A stretch of DNA of 64,000 bases from Rhizobium herbae. Lineage in GTDB: Bacteria > Pseudomonadota > Alphaproteobacteria > Rhizobiales > Rhizobiaceae. The stretch covers positions 62,001-126,000 of the forward strand of contig NZ_JAGGJV010000004.1 of NCBI RefSeq assembly GCF_017873135.1, in the 5' to 3' direction. A program made the translations under genes and the position numbers. The first letter of the stretch is position 1; each line of letters opens with the position of its first letter. Shown here in pieces: positions 26,948 to 38,378 of the stretch. The notes under the pieces were generated by a model that made no database searches, was not told where the DNA came from, and was given only the letters and a program-made list of their open reading frames with translations.

Positions 26948-28852
26948 CTAGCCCGCCCGGCGTCGCGTCGGCGCGGCGCGGCGGCGTGAACTCTCGTCGT
27001 CAAACAGCGAGGCCAGCTGCTCGGTCATCGCACCGGCCAGCTCGTCCGCATCCACGATCGTCACAGCCTTGCGGTAGTAGCGGGTCACATCGTGACCGAT
27101 ACCGATCGCCAGCAGTTCGACCGGCGAACGCGTCTCGATCTGCTCGATGACGGCGCGCAGGTGCCGCTCGAGATAATTGCCCGGATTGACCGACAGGGTC
27201 GAATCATCGACCGGCGCGCCATCCGAGATCATCATCAGTATGCGCCGCTGCTCGGAGCGGGCGAGCAGCCGGTTATGCGCCCAGATCAGCGCCTCGCCGT
27301 CGATATTTTCCTTGAGAAGCCCCTCGCGCATCATCAGGCCGAGATTGCGCCGCGCCCGGCGCCATGGCGCGTCGGCGGACTTGTAGACGATATGTCTGAG
27401 GTCGTTGAGGCGGCCCGGCGTCTGCGGCTTGCCGTTGGCGAGCCACCGCTCGCGCGACTGACCGCCCTTCCAGGCCTTGGTGGTGAAGCCGAGAATCTCG
27501 ACCTTGACGCCGCAACGCTCCAGCGTGCGGGCGAGAATATCGGCGCAGGTAGCCGCGACCGTGATCGGCCGGCCGCGCATCGAGCCGGAATTGTCGATCA
27601 GGAGCGTCACCACCGTATCGCGGAAGTTCGTGTCCTTCTCGCGCTTGAAGGAGAGCGGCTGCATCGGGTCGATGATCATGCGCGTCAGCCGCGCCGAATC
27701 GAGATAGCCCTCTTCCAGGTCGAATTCCCAGGAGCGGTTCTGTTGCGCCATCAGGCGGCGCTGCAACCGGTTGGCCAAACGGCCGACGGCGCCCTGAAGA
27801 TGGGCAAGCTGCTTGTCGAGGAACGCCCGCAGGCGGTCAAGTTCGGCCTCGTCGCAAAGCTCCTCGGACGAGATGATCTCGTCGAACTCCTCGGTAAAGA
27901 CGGTGTAGTCGACCTTCTCGTTGAAATCGTCGAAGGGATGGCTCGGCCGCTTGACCTCACCGGGCGTCTCGCTGTCGTCCTCGCCGTCGTCCGACATCTC
28001 GTCTTCGGAGATCTCGGCGCCGTCCATCTCGCCTTCGTCCATCTGCTCGTCGGCGGATTCGTTCTCGTCGGCAGGGGCGGCGTCGGAGCCGGCATCCTCG
28101 TCGGAGCTGTTTTCATCCTGCTCCTGGCTGCGCGGCTGATCCTCGTCGGTCTGGCTCTCCTGATCGTCGGGCTCGACCTCGTCGTCGCCATATTTTTCGG
28201 CGACTTCCATCGAGGTCAGCATGTCGCGCACGACGCGGGCAAACGCCTGCTGGTCGTTGACCGCAGCCGAAAGGTTCTGCATGTCGCCGGCAGCTTTTTC
28301 CTCGATGAAATCGCGCCAGAAATCGAGTACCTTGCCGGCCGATGCCGGAGGCTTCTGGCCGGTGAGCTTCTCGCGCACGATGAGCGCCACGGCCTCTTCG
28401 AGCGGAGCATCCGCCTGCCGGTCGATATTGCCGAAATTGGCGCGGGCATATTTGTCGTCGAGCATCGACGTCAGGTTGCTGGCAACGCCGGTCATCCGGA
28501 GCGCCCCGATCGCCTCGACGCGCGCCTGCTCGACGGCGTCGAAGATCACCCGCGCATCGGCACCCTGCGGCGACATGGTCGCGTGGATGCGGGCATTATG
28601 GCAGGCCTTGCGCAGAGCCATCGAATCGCCGAGCCCGCGGGTGATCGCCAATTCCTGGCGCGTCGGCCGCTTGGAGATTTCCGGCAGCCGCACGCGCTCG
28701 CCGGCCAGGCCCGGACGCTCGTTGGCAAACACCACCTCGACTTCCGGGTCGCCGGCAATCGAGCGGATGCAGCCAGTCAGCGCGCGGCGGAACGGTTCCA
28801 CATCAACGACCCCTGCGGGTCTTGCTTTCGAATTGTCGCCCCGGCCTGCCAT
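26948..28852 (-). CDS. cobT: Aerobic cobaltochelatase subunit CobT
   Basis: 634 residues. CobT with CobS and CobN inserts Co2+ into hydrogenobyrinate a,c-diamide in aerobic B12 synthesis. A helical N-terminal half is followed by a long acidic linker (Glu/Asp/Ser-rich, about residues 215-305) and a C-terminal von Willebrand A domain with MIDAS motif LLIDNSGSM. The tail ends in an Arg-rich stretch. It follows cobS after 3 bases on the same strand. Confidence 0.96.
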   Translation of the reverse strand: MAGRGDNSKARPAGVVDVEPFRRALTGCIRSIAGDPEVEVVFANERPGLAGERVRLPEISKRPTRQELAITRGLGDSMALRKACHNARIHATMSPQGADARVIFDAVEQARVEAIGALRMTGVASNLTSMLDDKYARANFGNIDRQADAPLEEAVALIVREKLTGQKPPASAGKVLDFWRDFIEEKAAGDMQNLSAAVNDQQAFARVVRDMLTSMEVAEKYGDDEVEPDDQESQTDEDQPRSQEQDENSSDEDAGSDAAPADENESADEQMDEGEMDGAEISEDEMSDDGEDDSETPGEVKRPSHPFDDFNEKVDYTVFTEEFDEIISSEELCDEAELDRLRAFLDKQLAHLQGAVGRLANRLQRRLMAQQNRSWEFDLEEGYLDSARLTRMIIDPMQPLSFKREKDTNFRDTVVTLLIDNSGSMRGRPITVAATCADILARTLERCGVKVEILGFTTKAWKGGQSRERWLANGKPQTPGRLNDLRHIVYKSADAPWRRARRNLGLMMREGLLKENIDGEALIWAHNRLLARSEQRRILMMISDGAPVDDSTLSVNPGNYLERHLRAVIEQIETRSPVELLAIGIGHDVTRYYRKAVTIVDADELAGAMTEQLASLFDDESSRRRAAPTRRRAG

Positions 28853-28855
28853 GGA

Positions 28856-29851
28856 TCAGGCCGTGGCTTCGAGCACGATATTGGCAGCGCTTTCCTTCAG
28901 CTCGACGCCGAAGGCGCGCTGATAATGTTCCGCCACCAGCGCCCGCTCGAGTTCGTCGCACTTGTTGAGGAAGGTAACACGGAAGGCAAAGGCGATATCG
29001 CCGAAGATATGCGCGTTTTCAGCCCAGGTAATGACGGTACGCGGGCTCATGACAGTCGACAGGTCGCCGTTGATGAAGGCGGCACGGGTGAGATCGGCGA
29101 CACGCACCATCTTCGAGACGGTGTCGCGACCCCGGTCCTTGGTGAAACCTTTTGCCTTGGCGGCGACGATATCGACTTCGTTGTCATGCGGCAGATAGTT
29201 CAGCGTGGTGACGATCGACCAGCGGTCCATCTGCGCCTGGTTGATCTGCTGCGTGCCATGATAGAGGCCCGTCGTATCGCCGAGGCCGACGGTGTTGGCA
29301 GTCGCAAACAGGCGGAAGGCCGGGTGCGGCCTGATGACGCGGCTCTGGTCGAGCAGCGTCAGGCGGCCGGACGATTCGAGTACGCGCTGGATGACGAACA
29401 TTACGTCCGGGCGGCCTGCGTCATACTCGTCGAAAACCAGCGCGACATTGTGCTGGTAGGCCCAGGGCAGGATACCGTCCTTGAATTCGGTGACCTGCAT
29501 GCCATCCTTGACGACGATCGCATCCTTGCCGACGAGATCGATACGGCTGACATGGCTGTCGAGGTTGACGCGCACGCACGGCCAGTTGAGGCGGGCTGCG
29601 ACCTGCTCGATATGGGTCGACTTGCCGGTACCGTGATAGCCCGACACCATGACGCGGCGATTGTGGGCAAAGCCTGCGAGAATGGCGAGCGTCGTTTCGC
29701 GGTCGAACAGATAGTCCGGATCGAAGTCCGGCACATAGGCATCGGCCTTGGAATAGGCCGGCACGCGCAGATCGCTATCGATGCCGAAAGCGTCGCGGAC
29801 GGAAACTGTCGTATCGGGGAGGTTGGAAATATCGAGGTCTACCTTGCTCAT
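28856..29851 (-). CDS. cobS: Aerobic cobaltochelatase subunit CobS
   Basis: 331 residues from the second of two adjacent ATGs, which has GGAG at proper spacing. It is the AAA+ motor of cobaltochelatase: Walker [11 protein letters not shown], Walker [11 protein letters not shown], sensor region [17 protein letters not shown]-terminus [12 protein letters not shown] is typical. cobT lies immediately downstream, as in other rhizobia. Confidence 0.96.
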   Translation of the reverse strand: MSKVDLDISNLPDTTVSVRDAFGIDSDLRVPAYSKADAYVPDFDPDYLFDRETTLAILAGFAHNRRVMVSGYHGTGKSTHIEQVAARLNWPCVRVNLDSHVSRIDLVGKDAIVVKDGMQVTEFKDGILPWAYQHNVALVFDEYDAGRPDVMFVIQRVLESSGRLTLLDQSRVIRPHPAFRLFATANTVGLGDTTGLYHGTQQINQAQMDRWSIVTTLNYLPHDNEVDIVAAKAKGFTKDRGRDTVSKMVRVADLTRAAFINGDLSTVMSPRTVITWAENAHIFGDIAFAFRVTFLNKCDELERALVAEHYQRAFGVELKESAANIVLEATA

Positions 29852-29943
29852 CATGTCTCCAGCACGGAAAGCCCCTTGATTCGCTTGGCGGGGGCAGTCC
29901 CGTCTATGCCTTTATAAATGTGTGACCGTAATAAAACGGGTTC

Positions 29944-30570
29944 CTAGCAGAAGCCAGCCTGTTTTAACAATTGATATGCCTGGATCACGGCGCGAAAACG
30001 CTCTTCCGATCCCCTGTCTCCGCCATTTGCATCAGGGTGATGCTTTTTTACAAGCTCCTTGTAGGCCGTCTTCACGTCGGCGGGTGTGGCATTTGCATGC
30101 AGGCCGAGCGTCTCGAAGGCCTTGGCCTCCAGCGTCTTCAGCTTGCGCAATCGCGGCTCCTGACGCGGCGCGCGGGCTCTTGCCTGGTCGACGAAGCCGA
30201 AAGGATCACGCATGCGGGCCTGCGCGCCAGCCGAACCGGAGCGCTGCTGTGACTGCTGCGGCGCATTCTTGGCATTCTTGTTCACACCCACCGTCCAGGT
30301 CGGACGATGGCCGGTAACCGCCTCTTTCTGGTAGCGGGCAATCTCGGCATCCGAAAGACCCGAAAAGTAGTTATAGCCCTTGTTGTATTCCTTGACGTGC
30401 TCGAAGCAGAACATGAAGAACTCGTTCTCGGCATTGCGGCCGACCGGCGCACGATGGACAGCATTCTCCTCGCACCCGTCCCACTGACATTTGGGTGCCA
30501 TTGGCTCCGGTTTCTGGTTCACCCTGCGGCGCGTCCGGATCCCGTCAAAATATTTTGAATCAAGTTTCAT
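29944..30570 (-). CDS. J-domain molecular chaperone protein
   Basis: 208 residues from ATG 30570. The N-terminal half carries a Cys-containing segment (CQWDGCEENAVHRAPVG, FFMFCFEHVKEYNKGYNYF) that may bind zinc. The C-terminal 60 residues are a J-domain with the HPD motif in KKHHPDANGGDRGSEERF, used to stimulate DnaK ATPase. The domain order (C-terminal J) matches a conserved alphaproteobacterial DnaJ-like family. Divergent from bolA. Confidence 0.88.
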   Translation of the reverse strand: MKLDSKYFDGIRTRRRVNQKPEPMAPKCQWDGCEENAVHRAPVGRNAENEFFMFCFEHVKEYNKGYNYFSGLSDAEIARYQKEAVTGHRPTWTVGVNKNAKNAPQQSQQRSGSAGAQARMRDPFGFVDQARARAPRQEPRLRKLKTLEAKAFETLGLHANATPADVKTAYKELVKKHHPDANGGDRGSEERFRAVIQAYQLLKQAGFC

Positions 30571-30732
30571 GGCGCTAATTATGGGGCGTGGCGGGCGCCA
30601 CAACAAGAATTGACAAACCGGAATGTTACAGGCTTTGTGAAGCCATTTTGCACCGCGCAAAAAGCAATCCGGAGACGGGTCTTCAGACGGAGATCGATGC
30701 CCACGGAAAAGCCAGAGAAACGGGGCTAAAAC

Positions 30733-31014
30733 ATGTCGCTTCAAAGCCGCATCGAAACAAAACTCACAGCGGCCTTTTCGCCCGAACGACTGATCGTTGT
30801 CAACGAAAGCCATCTGCATGCCGGCCACCAGCCGGATCTCGACGGCACCGGCGAAACACATATTCGTGTGCGCATCGTTTCGAGCGCCTTTATCGGCATG
30901 AGCCGCATTGCCCGCCACCGCGCCATAAACGAGATCTTGAAGGCCGAAATTGACGCGGGGTTGCATGCCCTTGCGCTCGAACCCGCTGTTCCCGGGGAAA
31001 CAACGCGCTGGTAG
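30733..31014 (+). CDS. bolA: BolA family protein
   Basis: 93 residues. Class II KH-like fold with NESHLHAGHQPDLDGTGETHIRVRIVS (the His used with monothiol glutaredoxin to hold a [2Fe-2S] cluster) and RHRAINEIL. Role in iron-sulfur trafficking and iron or stress regulation. It is divergent from the J-domain gene, a conserved pair in rhizobia. Confidence 0.92.
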   Translation: MSLQSRIETKLTAAFSPERLIVVNESHLHAGHQPDLDGTGETHIRVRIVSSAFIGMSRIARHRAINEILKAEIDAGLHALALEPAVPGETTRW

Positions 31015-31095
31015 AAAAATATATAGATAGTATTGCAGCAACGAGTTTTCGCCCAAAGGCTTCAACTCTTGCAGAATTGACGTGGTTATAGTCTG

Positions 31096-31113
31096 CACCT
31101 ACAATCGTAGGTG
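31096..31113. promoter_or_regulatory. Small inverted repeat upstream of the caspase-like gene
   Basis: CACCTAC-AATC-GTAGGTG, a perfect 7-bp stem or dyad without a following T-run, in the 219-bp gap between bolA and the caspase-like gene. It could be an operator or a leader hairpin. Confidence 0.35.
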
Positions 31114-31233
31114 GGGTTGAAGAATAATCGGGTCTCAGGATCCGTCCAATATCTAAGACATACAGAAAATTTTCATCATAGGCGGAGCCGGTTCAAGGTT
31201 GTCCGGCGGACCTTGTTTTTTGAGGTTGGGACG

Positions 31234-32832
31234 ATGCTCAGGAGGTTTGGGCTTGTCGCGGTGTTTGTCGCCGCGTTTCTATCAATGGGTTACGCATCGG
31301 CCGCGACGCCATCAGGCAAGAAGGTCGCGCTGGTGATGGGCAACAGTGCCTACATGCACGCCGTGGAGCTGCCCAATCCGAAGAACGACGCCAAGCTGAT
31401 GGCGGAGACGTTCCGCGCGGCAGGCTTCACCGTGATCGAGGGCGAAGATCTCGACAAGGTGGCGATGACCGCGCTGGTCGATCAGTTCACCGAGATCGCC
31501 TACGACGCCGATATTGCGGTCGTCTATTATGCCGGCCACGGCCTGCAGGTCGACGGGCGCAACTATCTCGTGCCGATCGACGCGCAGCTGGAAAAGGCGG
31601 CGCAGTTGCAGACCCGCACCGTTCCGGCCGAAAAGTTTCTCGCCGCTCTGCCGCCGGATCCGGCGGTCAGCATCATCATTCTCGACGCCTGCCGCGACAA
31701 TCCGCTGGCTCGTTCGCTGGCAAAGGTCATGCCTGCCAGCCGCTCTGCCTCGATGGGCGTGGGACTGGCGCCGGTTCAGGCCAACAACCAGAGTTCCGGC
31801 TCCGGTGGATTGCTGATCGCCTATGCCACGGATCCCGGCGCCGTGGCCTATGACGGCAAGGGTATCAACAGCCCCTATACGACGGCTCTCGCACGGCATC
31901 TGACGACGCCGGGCCTCGAGATCCAGAGCGCTCTGACGAGGGTCCGCGCCGATGTATCGGAAGCAACGGGCGGGGCGCAGCATCCCTGGCACAATGCCTC
32001 GCTATCGCGCGAAGTCTTTATCGGCGGCGACCCGGTGGACAGGGGCATTGCCATCGTGACCACCGACCGGAAGCCTTCGCCGGACACGAGCAATGCGAAT
32101 GTCAACGACGTCAACGTCAACTGGACGGTCGAGCAGAAGCTCTGGGAGGAAGCCTCCAAGCGCAACACCAAAGCGCATTATGAGCTTTACCTACAGCAAT
32201 ATCCGAACGGAAACTTCGCGCCGCTTGCCAAGCTCAATCTCGACCAGTTGCAGGCCGAAGCAACGACCGAAGTCGCCTCCGTGGCTCCGGCTGGCGAAGC
32301 GACCACCTCGGCCTCCCAGGTGCGCACCGCCGTGGCGATGCCGGATGACGTCAAGACAAGTATCGGCACGCCGGAAACGGAAGCTACGCTCAATCTCGAC
32401 AAGGAAGGCCGGATCGACCTTCAATTGCGGCTAGGTGCACTCGGCCACGTCACCGGCGGTGCCGATGGCGCACTCGGGGCAAAATCGCGCCTTGCCATCA
32501 GCGCCTGGCAGAAACAGAACGGGATGGTCGAAACGACTTATCTGACCCAGCAGCAGCACATGTTCCTGGTCGTCCAGACCGATCCGATGATGCCGCAGAT
32601 CCGGGCACAGTTCGAAGCCCAGAAGAGGGCTGCCATGGCAGTGCGCAAGGCACAGACGCCGGTCCGCCAGAAAGTGGCAGGACAGCGCGTCAAGAGGCAG
32701 CAACAGCAGGAAGACACGCTGGAAGGCCCGGTCGAACGCCGGGGCAACAGCGGCGGCGCGGACCCGGCGGGTGCGGCATTCGCCGGCGGTCTGCTCGGCG
32801 GCGCTCTTGGCGGCATTCTCAGCAACCGCTGA
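31234..32832 (+). CDS. Exported caspase-like (orthocaspase) protein
   Basis: 532 residues from ATG 31234 after GAGGTTGG. A signal peptide (to about residue 24) is followed by a C14-type caspase domain: KVALVMGNSAY, the catalytic His in VVYYAGHGLQ and Cys in IILDACRDNP, then GLLIAYATDPG. The middle is a linker with a tetratricopeptide-like segment (AHYELYLQQYPNGNFAPLAKL), then a peptidoglycan-binding-like region (GALGAKSRLAISAWQKQNG) and a Gly-zipper tail. The catalytic dyad is intact; the substrate is unknown. Confidence 0.88.
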   Translation: MLRRFGLVAVFVAAFLSMGYASAATPSGKKVALVMGNSAYMHAVELPNPKNDAKLMAETFRAAGFTVIEGEDLDKVAMTALVDQFTEIAYDADIAVVYYAGHGLQVDGRNYLVPIDAQLEKAAQLQTRTVPAEKFLAALPPDPAVSIIILDACRDNPLARSLAKVMPASRSASMGVGLAPVQANNQSSGSGGLLIAYATDPGAVAYDGKGINSPYTTALARHLTTPGLEIQSALTRVRADVSEATGGAQHPWHNASLSREVFIGGDPVDRGIAIVTTDRKPSPDTSNANVNDVNVNWTVEQKLWEEASKRNTKAHYELYLQQYPNGNFAPLAKLNLDQLQAEATTEVASVAPAGEATTSASQVRTAVAMPDDVKTSIGTPETEATLNLDKEGRIDLQLRLGALGHVTGGADGALGAKSRLAISAWQKQNGMVETTYLTQQQHMFLVVQTDPMMPQIRAQFEAQKRAAMAVRKAQTPVRQKVAGQRVKRQQQQEDTLEGPVERRGNSGGADPAGAAFAGGLLGGALGGILSNR

Positions 32833-32846
32833 GCCCGATCACTTTG

Positions 32847-34181
32847 CTACTCGCGGCCTTCGCCCTGCGTCAGGGGCGGAGGCATTGCCGCGTCGTCGGC
32901 CGGCCTGATCCGCAGCCGCGTGATGCGGTTCTTCACCCGCTTCATTACGATGAAGCGTTTGCCGTAGAAGGTGAACGCCTGCCGCTCCTCGGGGATGGTC
33001 TTTGATTCGTGAATGACGAGGCCGGCGACCGTCGTCGCCTCTTCGTCCGGCAGGTTCCAGTCGAGCGCGCGGTTGAGATCTCGGATCGGCACGCTGCCAT
33101 CGACGACGATCGAGCCGTCGGCTTCCTGGCGCACGCCCTGGATTTCCAGGTCATGCTCGTCGGAAATATCACCGACAATTTCCTCCAGGATATCCTCCAG
33201 CGTCACCAGCCCCTGCACTTCGCCATATTCATCGACGACGATGGCAAAATGCGCCTTGCGGCGCAGGAAGGCGTTAAGCTGGTCCTTGAGATTGGTGGTA
33301 TCCGGCACGAACCACGGCTTTTGCGTGATCCGGCTGATATCGAGATTTTCCGGTTCGACATCCGGCTCGGCCAGCGCGCGCAACAGGTCCTTGGCATGGA
33401 CGACACCGATGATGTTGTCGGTCGATCCGCGCCAGACCGGCATGCGGGTATAAGGACTTTCCAGAACGGCGCGCACGGCCGCCTCCGGCGCGTCGTCGGC
33501 ATTGATGCCGCGCATGGATGTGCGATGGATCATGATGTCTGAGACTTCGAGCTCACCCAGATCAAGCACGCCGCCGAGCCGGTCGCGGTCCGCCTTGATG
33601 ACGGAACCTTCGCGATGCAGGAAATCGACTGCGCCGCGCAATTCCTCATGCGCCGTCAGCATCGGCATTTCGGAAGAGAGATTGACACCGAACAGGCCAA
33701 GGATGTGCCTGACGATCCAATTGACCAGGCTGGAGACCGGTCCGACGACGATGACGACGAGACGAACGAAGGGCGCCACGGTCAGGGCGAAACGATCCGG
33801 GGCGGCGATCGCCCAGCTCTTGGGGAGGACCTCGGAAAAGATGACGAGAAGCGCCGTCATCACCAATGTTGCAATGGCAACGCCGGACGCACCGAACAAG
33901 CCGAGAAACAGGCTGGTGGTCAGAGACGACGCCAGGATGTTGACGAGATTGTTGCCAATCAGCAGCGTCCCGATCAGGCGGTCGCGTCGGGCGATCAGCG
34001 CCGTCACAAGCTTGGCGCGCTCATCCCCGTTCACTTCGAGTGTGTGCATCCGGGCCCGGGAAGCGGCTGTCAGCGCCGTTTCTGATCCGGAAAAAAAGGC
34101 GGAGCACAACAGCAGACCGAGGACGGACGCCAGGGTGAGCCAATATTCGGACAGAAACGCAATGACGGCTTCAATGGTCAT
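32847..34181 (-). CDS. CNNM/CorC-family (DUF21-CBS) membrane transporter
   Basis: 444 residues. An N-terminal DUF21 domain with four hydrophobic helices ([15 protein letters not shown] is the family hallmark), two CBS domains (about 210-330, IMIHRTSM and [23 protein letters not shown]) and a C-terminal CorC_HlyC domain. Such proteins are linked to Mg2+ efflux; the hemolysin label is historical. Its start overlaps the aroB stop by 4 bases, so it is cotranscribed with aroK-aroB. Confidence 0.9.
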   Translation of the reverse strand: MTIEAVIAFLSEYWLTLASVLGLLLCSAFFSGSETALTAASRARMHTLEVNGDERAKLVTALIARRDRLIGTLLIGNNLVNILASSLTTSLFLGLFGASGVAIATLVMTALLVIFSEVLPKSWAIAAPDRFALTVAPFVRLVVIVVGPVSSLVNWIVRHILGLFGVNLSSEMPMLTAHEELRGAVDFLHREGSVIKADRDRLGGVLDLGELEVSDIMIHRTSMRGINADDAPEAAVRAVLESPYTRMPVWRGSTDNIIGVVHAKDLLRALAEPDVEPENLDISRITQKPWFVPDTTNLKDQLNAFLRRKAHFAIVVDEYGEVQGLVTLEDILEEIVGDISDEHDLEIQGVRQEADGSIVVDGSVPIRDLNRALDWNLPDEEATTVAGLVIHESKTIPEERQAFTFYGKRFIVMKRVKNRITRLRIRPADDAAMPPPLTQGEGRE

Positions 34182-35311
34182 TTGGGATGTTTTTCCTCAA
34201 GAAACCGGAGCACTTCATTGGCCGGCACATCGTCGGCGACGAAGGACTGGCCGATGCCGCGCGTCAGGATGAAGGTCAGCTTGCCGCCCTTCACCTTCTT
34301 GTCCTGGGCGATCGCATCCATCAGCTTTTCGGCCGGCGGCAGGTCGCCCGGAACATCGTCCATGCGCGTCGGCAGGCCGACTGTCTTCAGATGGGCCTCG
34401 ACCCGCGTTGCATCGTCCGGACTTGCCAGATTCATGCGCGCCGAGAACTGATGCGCCAGCACCATGCCGATCGCCACGCCCTCGCCGTGCACGAGCCGCG
34501 TGCCATCATATTTGGTGGCCGCCTCCAGCGCATGCCCGAATGTGTGGCCGAGATTGAGCAGGGCGCGCCGGCCGTTCTCGCGTTCGTCCGCGGCGACGAC
34601 ATCGGCCTTGGCCTGGCAGCTGACGGCGATCGCCTCGATCCGGGCGTCGCCGCCGGCAAATACCGCCTGCCAGTTGTTTTCCAGCCAGGCGAAAAAATCC
34701 GGCTTGTCGATCAACCCGTATTTGGCGACCTCGGCATAACCGGCGCGGAACTCGCGCGGGCTCAAGGTATCCAGCACGTCGGTATCGGCAAGCACAAGGT
34801 CGGGCTGGTGGAAGACGCCGATCAGGTTCTTGCCGTGCGGCGAGTTGATGCCGGTCTTGCCGCCGACGGAACTGTCCACCTGCGCCAGCAGCGACGTCGG
34901 AATCTGGATGAAGCGCGATCCGCGCCGGACGATGCCGGCAGCAAAGCCGGTGAGATCGCCGATGACGCCGCCGCCGAGCGCAATCACCGCATCGTTGCGC
35001 TCGATCCGGGCGCCGAGGATTGCCTCGCAGACGGGGATCAGGTGTTCGAAGCTCTTGGTCTTTTCGCCGGCCGGCAGGACGAGCGACACAGCCTCGATAC
35101 CCGTCGCCTTCAGGCTCGCCATCAAAGGCTCGAGATAGAGCGGCGCGACATGCGCGTCGGTGATGACAGCCATACGGCGGCCCTTCAGCCGCCCGGCGAT
35201 CTCGCCTGCGGCAGTCGCGATCAGGCCAGGACCAATGAGGATGTCATAGGAACGGTCGCCGAGATCGACGCGCACGGTTTTTGGGGCGGCGGATGGGTGG
35301 GCAGCGGTCAT
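34178..35311 (-). CDS. aroB: 3-dehydroquinate synthase
   Basis: 377 residues. NAD-dependent second step of the shikimate pathway. Motifs: [65 protein letters not shown] and the metal site GHTFGHALE. Downstream of aroK by four bases, and overlapping the CorC-like gene. Confidence 0.96.
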   Translation of the reverse strand: MTAAHPSAAPKTVRVDLGDRSYDILIGPGLIATAAGEIAGRLKGRRMAVITDAHVAPLYLEPLMASLKATGIEAVSLVLPAGEKTKSFEHLIPVCEAILGARIERNDAVIALGGGVIGDLTGFAAGIVRRGSRFIQIPTSLLAQVDSSVGGKTGINSPHGKNLIGVFHQPDLVLADTDVLDTLSPREFRAGYAEVAKYGLIDKPDFFAWLENNWQAVFAGGDARIEAIAVSCQAKADVVAADERENGRRALLNLGHTFGHALEAATKYDGTRLVHGEGVAIGMVLAHQFSARMNLASPDDATRVEAHLKTVGLPTRMDDVPGDLPPAEKLMDAIAQDKKVKGGKLTFILTRGIGQSFVADDVPANEVLRFLEEKHPK

Positions 35312-35315
35312 GGTT

Positions 35316-35894
35316 TCACTTCTTCGGGAATGTGGCGAGAGCGGCGAGAACCTCTTCCACCATCACCTCTTTCTTGACATCGCGGGAAAGCACGGTGAGG
35401 TCCGCCCCGGCATAGACCGGATAGCGGGCGCGCATGAGGTTTTCGAGGGTCTGCCTGGGATTTTCAGTCTTCAGCAGCGGCCGGGTGTCGCGCTTGTTGA
35501 CCCGTTCCCACAGAACGTCGAGTTCCGCATTGAGCCAGACGGACAGACCATGGCGCTTGATGTGCTTGCGTGTGCGCTCGTTGATATAGGCGCCGCCGCC
35601 GGTGGAGACGATGCGCGGGCCGGAATGCAGCAGGCGCTTGATGACACGGGCTTCCAGTGCGCGGAATTCCTCTTCGCCATAGGCCGCGAAGAGTTCGCTG
35701 ATCGTCATGCGCGAGACACGCTCGATTTCATGGTCGGAATCGACAAAGGGGATGCCAAGTGCTTGCGCCGTCATCCGGCCGATCGCCGATTTGCCGGCGC
35801 CCATCAGACCGACGAAGACGAGGTTCCGTTTCCCGAGCGCGGCCTTCGCCTGCTCGATCAGCGCTTCGGAAACCGGTTCGATCACGTCGCTCAT
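35316..35894 (-). CDS. aroK: Shikimate kinase
   Basis: 192 residues. ATP-dependent phosphorylation of shikimate. Walker [13 protein letters not shown], shikimate-binding [23 protein letters not shown] and lid RDTRPLL are visible. First gene of the aroK-aroB operon; the adjacent aroB makes the upstream intermediate. Confidence 0.96.
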   Translation of the reverse strand: MSDVIEPVSEALIEQAKAALGKRNLVFVGLMGAGKSAIGRMTAQALGIPFVDSDHEIERVSRMTISELFAAYGEEEFRALEARVIKRLLHSGPRIVSTGGGAYINERTRKHIKRHGLSVWLNAELDVLWERVNKRDTRPLLKTENPRQTLENLMRARYPVYAGADLTVLSRDVKKEVMVEEVLAALATFPKK

Positions 35895-36051
35895 GCAGTT
35901 TCAACTTCCCCGTTCCGCTCCGGTATCGACAAAACGGCGGGAAGCGTCAAGTCGTGGTCGTACAGTGAAGAGCGCAAACCGGCGACAGTGCAGCGGTTCT
36001 TGCACTTGCGAACGGGCATGTTCATATAGACGGCACGTCAAGGAGTTGAAA

Positions 36052-36201
36052 ATGCCCACCCTGTTCCGGTTCCTGTTCATCTGCGCCATGATCGCCGGAG
36101 TGATCTATGGAACGATGGTGGCACTGGTGACCTTCGTCAATCCGGTGGAGCGCGACGTCACCATCCGCATTCCCTCCGAGCAGATCAACAAGACACCATG
36201 A
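36052..36201 (+). CDS. Small single-pass membrane protein upstream of xerD
   Basis: 49 residues ([16 protein letters not shown] ...). Strong AAGGAG six bases before the ATG. One transmembrane helix (about residues 5-28) and a short C-terminal tail with [13 protein letters not shown]. It overlaps the xerD start as ATGA, so it is translationally coupled. I recall similar small proteins at this position in rhizobia, sometimes mislabelled histidine kinase; there is no kinase domain. Function unknown. Confidence 0.8.
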   Translation: MPTLFRFLFICAMIAGVIYGTMVALVTFVNPVERDVTIRIPSEQINKTP

Positions 36202-37154
36202 TCGATCTTTCCGCCGCCCATATGGAATCCTTCCTGGAGATGATGAGCGCCGAAAGAGGGGCTGCCAACAATACTTTGCTTTCCTACGAACACGATCTGG
36301 AAGATGCCTACTCCTTCCTCAAGCAACGCGGCGTCAAACCGACGGCGGCCACCTCGGATGATCTGCGCGCCTATCTGTCCCATCTGGCCCAACAGGGCTT
36401 CAAGGCTTCCTCGCAGGCACGCCGGCTGTCGGCGCTGCGGCAGTTCTACAAGTTCCTCTATGCCGAAGGATTACGCACAGACGATCCGACCGGCGTTCTC
36501 GACGCGCCGAAGAAGGCCCGTTCGCTGCCGAAGGTCCTGAGCATCGACGACGTTTCCAAGCTGATCGGACAGGCAGAACAGGAAGCGGCAAGGAGCGGCG
36601 GCGACACGGTCGCACGATTGCGCATGCATGCGCTGATCGAGCTGCTTTATGCCACGGGCATGCGCGTCAGCGAACTCGTCTCCCTGCCGGCATCGGTGCT
36701 TGCACAGAACGGCCGCTTTCTCGTCGTTCGCGGCAAGGGCAACAAGGAACGGATGGTGCCGCTCTCCCACTCGGCTATCCGCGCCATGCAGGCCTATGGG
36801 ACGGCGATGGCGAAACACGATGCCGAGCAGAAAACACCGCCGCCGGAAAGCCCGTGGCTTTTTCCCTCCGCGGGGAAAGCAGGCTATCTGCCGCGCCAGG
36901 TTTTTGCCCGCGACCTCAAGGATCTCGCCGCCCGCGCCGGCATCCGCGTCGCGGCAATTTCGCCGCATGTACTGCGCCACGCCTTTGCCAGCCACCTGCT
37001 GGCCAATGGCGCGGACCTTCGCGCGGTACAGGAACTTCTGGGGCATTCGGACATTTCAACGACACAAATCTATACCCATGTGCTCGAAGAGCGGCTGCAT
37101 CAGCTTGTCCAAAATCATCACCCTCTTGCCAAACAGGCGAAAAAACAGGATTAG
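36198..37154 (+). CDS. xerD: Tyrosine recombinase XerD
   Basis: 318 residues. N-terminal SAM-like core-binding domain ([26 protein letters not shown]) and C-terminal catalytic domain with Arg in [22 protein letters not shown] (H-x2-R), [16 protein letters not shown] (His and nucleophile Tyr). It resolves chromosome dimers at dif with XerC. It is not next to an element, so it is the housekeeping recombinase rather than an integrase. Confidence 0.93.
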   Translation: MIDLSAAHMESFLEMMSAERGAANNTLLSYEHDLEDAYSFLKQRGVKPTAATSDDLRAYLSHLAQQGFKASSQARRLSALRQFYKFLYAEGLRTDDPTGVLDAPKKARSLPKVLSIDDVSKLIGQAEQEAARSGGDTVARLRMHALIELLYATGMRVSELVSLPASVLAQNGRFLVVRGKGNKERMVPLSHSAIRAMQAYGTAMAKHDAEQKTPPPESPWLFPSAGKAGYLPRQVFARDLKDLAARAGIRVAAISPHVLRHAFASHLLANGADLRAVQELLGHSDISTTQIYTHVLEERLHQLVQNHHPLAKQAKKQD

Positions 37155-37221
37155 GAGCGCCAGAACCCTTTGGATCATCATGTCCGCGGCCACTGGCGCA
37201 ATATGATCGGAAACGCATCAC

Positions 37222-38175
37222 ATGCACAATTATCTCGATTTCGAAAAACCCATCTCCGATCTCGAAGGCAAGATTCACGAGCTGAAGAAGATTGCCAGCG
37301 AAGATGAGAGCATCGACACGACAGACGAGGTCGAGCGTCTGGAAGTGCGCGCCCGCGAGGCGATGGCCGAAATCTATTCCAAGCTGAACCCCTGGCAGAA
37401 GACGCAGATCGCGCGCCATCCGCAGCGCCCGCACTTCCAGGAATATGCAGCCAGCCTCTTCACCGAATTCACACCCCTGGCCGGCGACCGCAAGTTCGCC
37501 AATGACGAAGCCATCCAGGCAGGCCTCGCGCGCTTCCGCGGCACCCCTGTCGCCGTCATCGGCCAGGAAAAAGGCAACGACACCAAGTCGCGTATCAAGC
37601 ACAATTTCGGCAGTGCCCGTCCGGAAGGATACCGCAAGGCAATTCGCGTGATGGAGATGGCTGACCGCTTCGGCCTGCCGCTGATTACGCTGATCGATAC
37701 GGCCGGCGCCTATCCGGGCATCGGCGCCGAGGAACGCGGCCAGGCGGAAGCCATCGCCCGCTCGACCGAAATGTGCCTCAACATGCGCGTTCCGATCGTC
37801 TCCGTCGTCATCGGCGAAGGCGGTTCCGGCGGCGCCATCGCCATTGCCACCGGCAGCCGTGTCTACATGCTGGAGCACTCGATCTACAGCGTGATCTCGC
37901 CGGAAGGTGCCGCCTCGATCCTCTGGCGCGACTCGACCCGCGCCAAGGAAGCGGCGACCAACATGAAGATCACCGCCGAAGACCTGAAGTCGCTGGGGAT
38001 CATCGACGGCATCATCGCTGAACCGGTCGGCGGCGCGCATCGCGATCCGGACGCGGTGATCGAAAAGACCGGCACGGTGATAGCCGATGCGCTCAAGGAG
38101 CTTTCGGGCCGCACCGGCGACCAGTTGCGCACCGACCGCCGTCAGAAATACCTGGCCATCGGCCGTCAGCTTTAA
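37222..38175 (+). CDS. accA: Acetyl-CoA carboxylase carboxyltransferase subunit alpha
   Basis: 317 residues. With AccD it transfers carboxyl from biotin to acetyl-CoA in fatty-acid synthesis. N-terminus [16 protein letters not shown], then [48 protein letters not shown] and [11 protein letters not shown]. Full length. Confidence 0.96.
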   Translation: MHNYLDFEKPISDLEGKIHELKKIASEDESIDTTDEVERLEVRAREAMAEIYSKLNPWQKTQIARHPQRPHFQEYAASLFTEFTPLAGDRKFANDEAIQAGLARFRGTPVAVIGQEKGNDTKSRIKHNFGSARPEGYRKAIRVMEMADRFGLPLITLIDTAGAYPGIGAEERGQAEAIARSTEMCLNMRVPIVSVVIGEGGSGGAIAIATGSRVYMLEHSIYSVISPEGAASILWRDSTRAKEAATNMKITAEDLKSLGIIDGIIAEPVGGAHRDPDAVIEKTGTVIADALKELSGRTGDQLRTDRRQKYLAIGRQL

Positions 38176-38378
38176 TCACATTTGCTGGATTCGAGCAGGG
38201 TTGCAGGATAAATGGAACACACGGTCCAACCTTGGCCATATTCCTGCGCTCTGGAACGCTTGGGCTCAGGCGGGTCTGCAAGGTTAAGATTTTGTGAAGT
38301 ATAAGGACGTATTGATTCCCCGTGGTCCGCCTCCAAGGGAGCGCTACGTTCGACAGTTTTCTTGATGGGCCTTTGCCG

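Noticed and set aside
26948..29851. Cobalamin riboswitch before the cobS-cobT pair
   Set aside because: The short region upstream of cobS (29852-29943) lacks the B12-box and the conserved helices.
27092..29917. A 941-codon open frame antisense to cobT and cobS
   Set aside because: cobS and cobT have intact Walker, MIDAS and family motifs; the opposite frame has no ribosome-binding site and no recognisable domain.
36198..37154. XerD as a phage or element integrase
   Set aside because: It is in a conserved housekeeping context between a small membrane protein and accA and has the usual XerD length.
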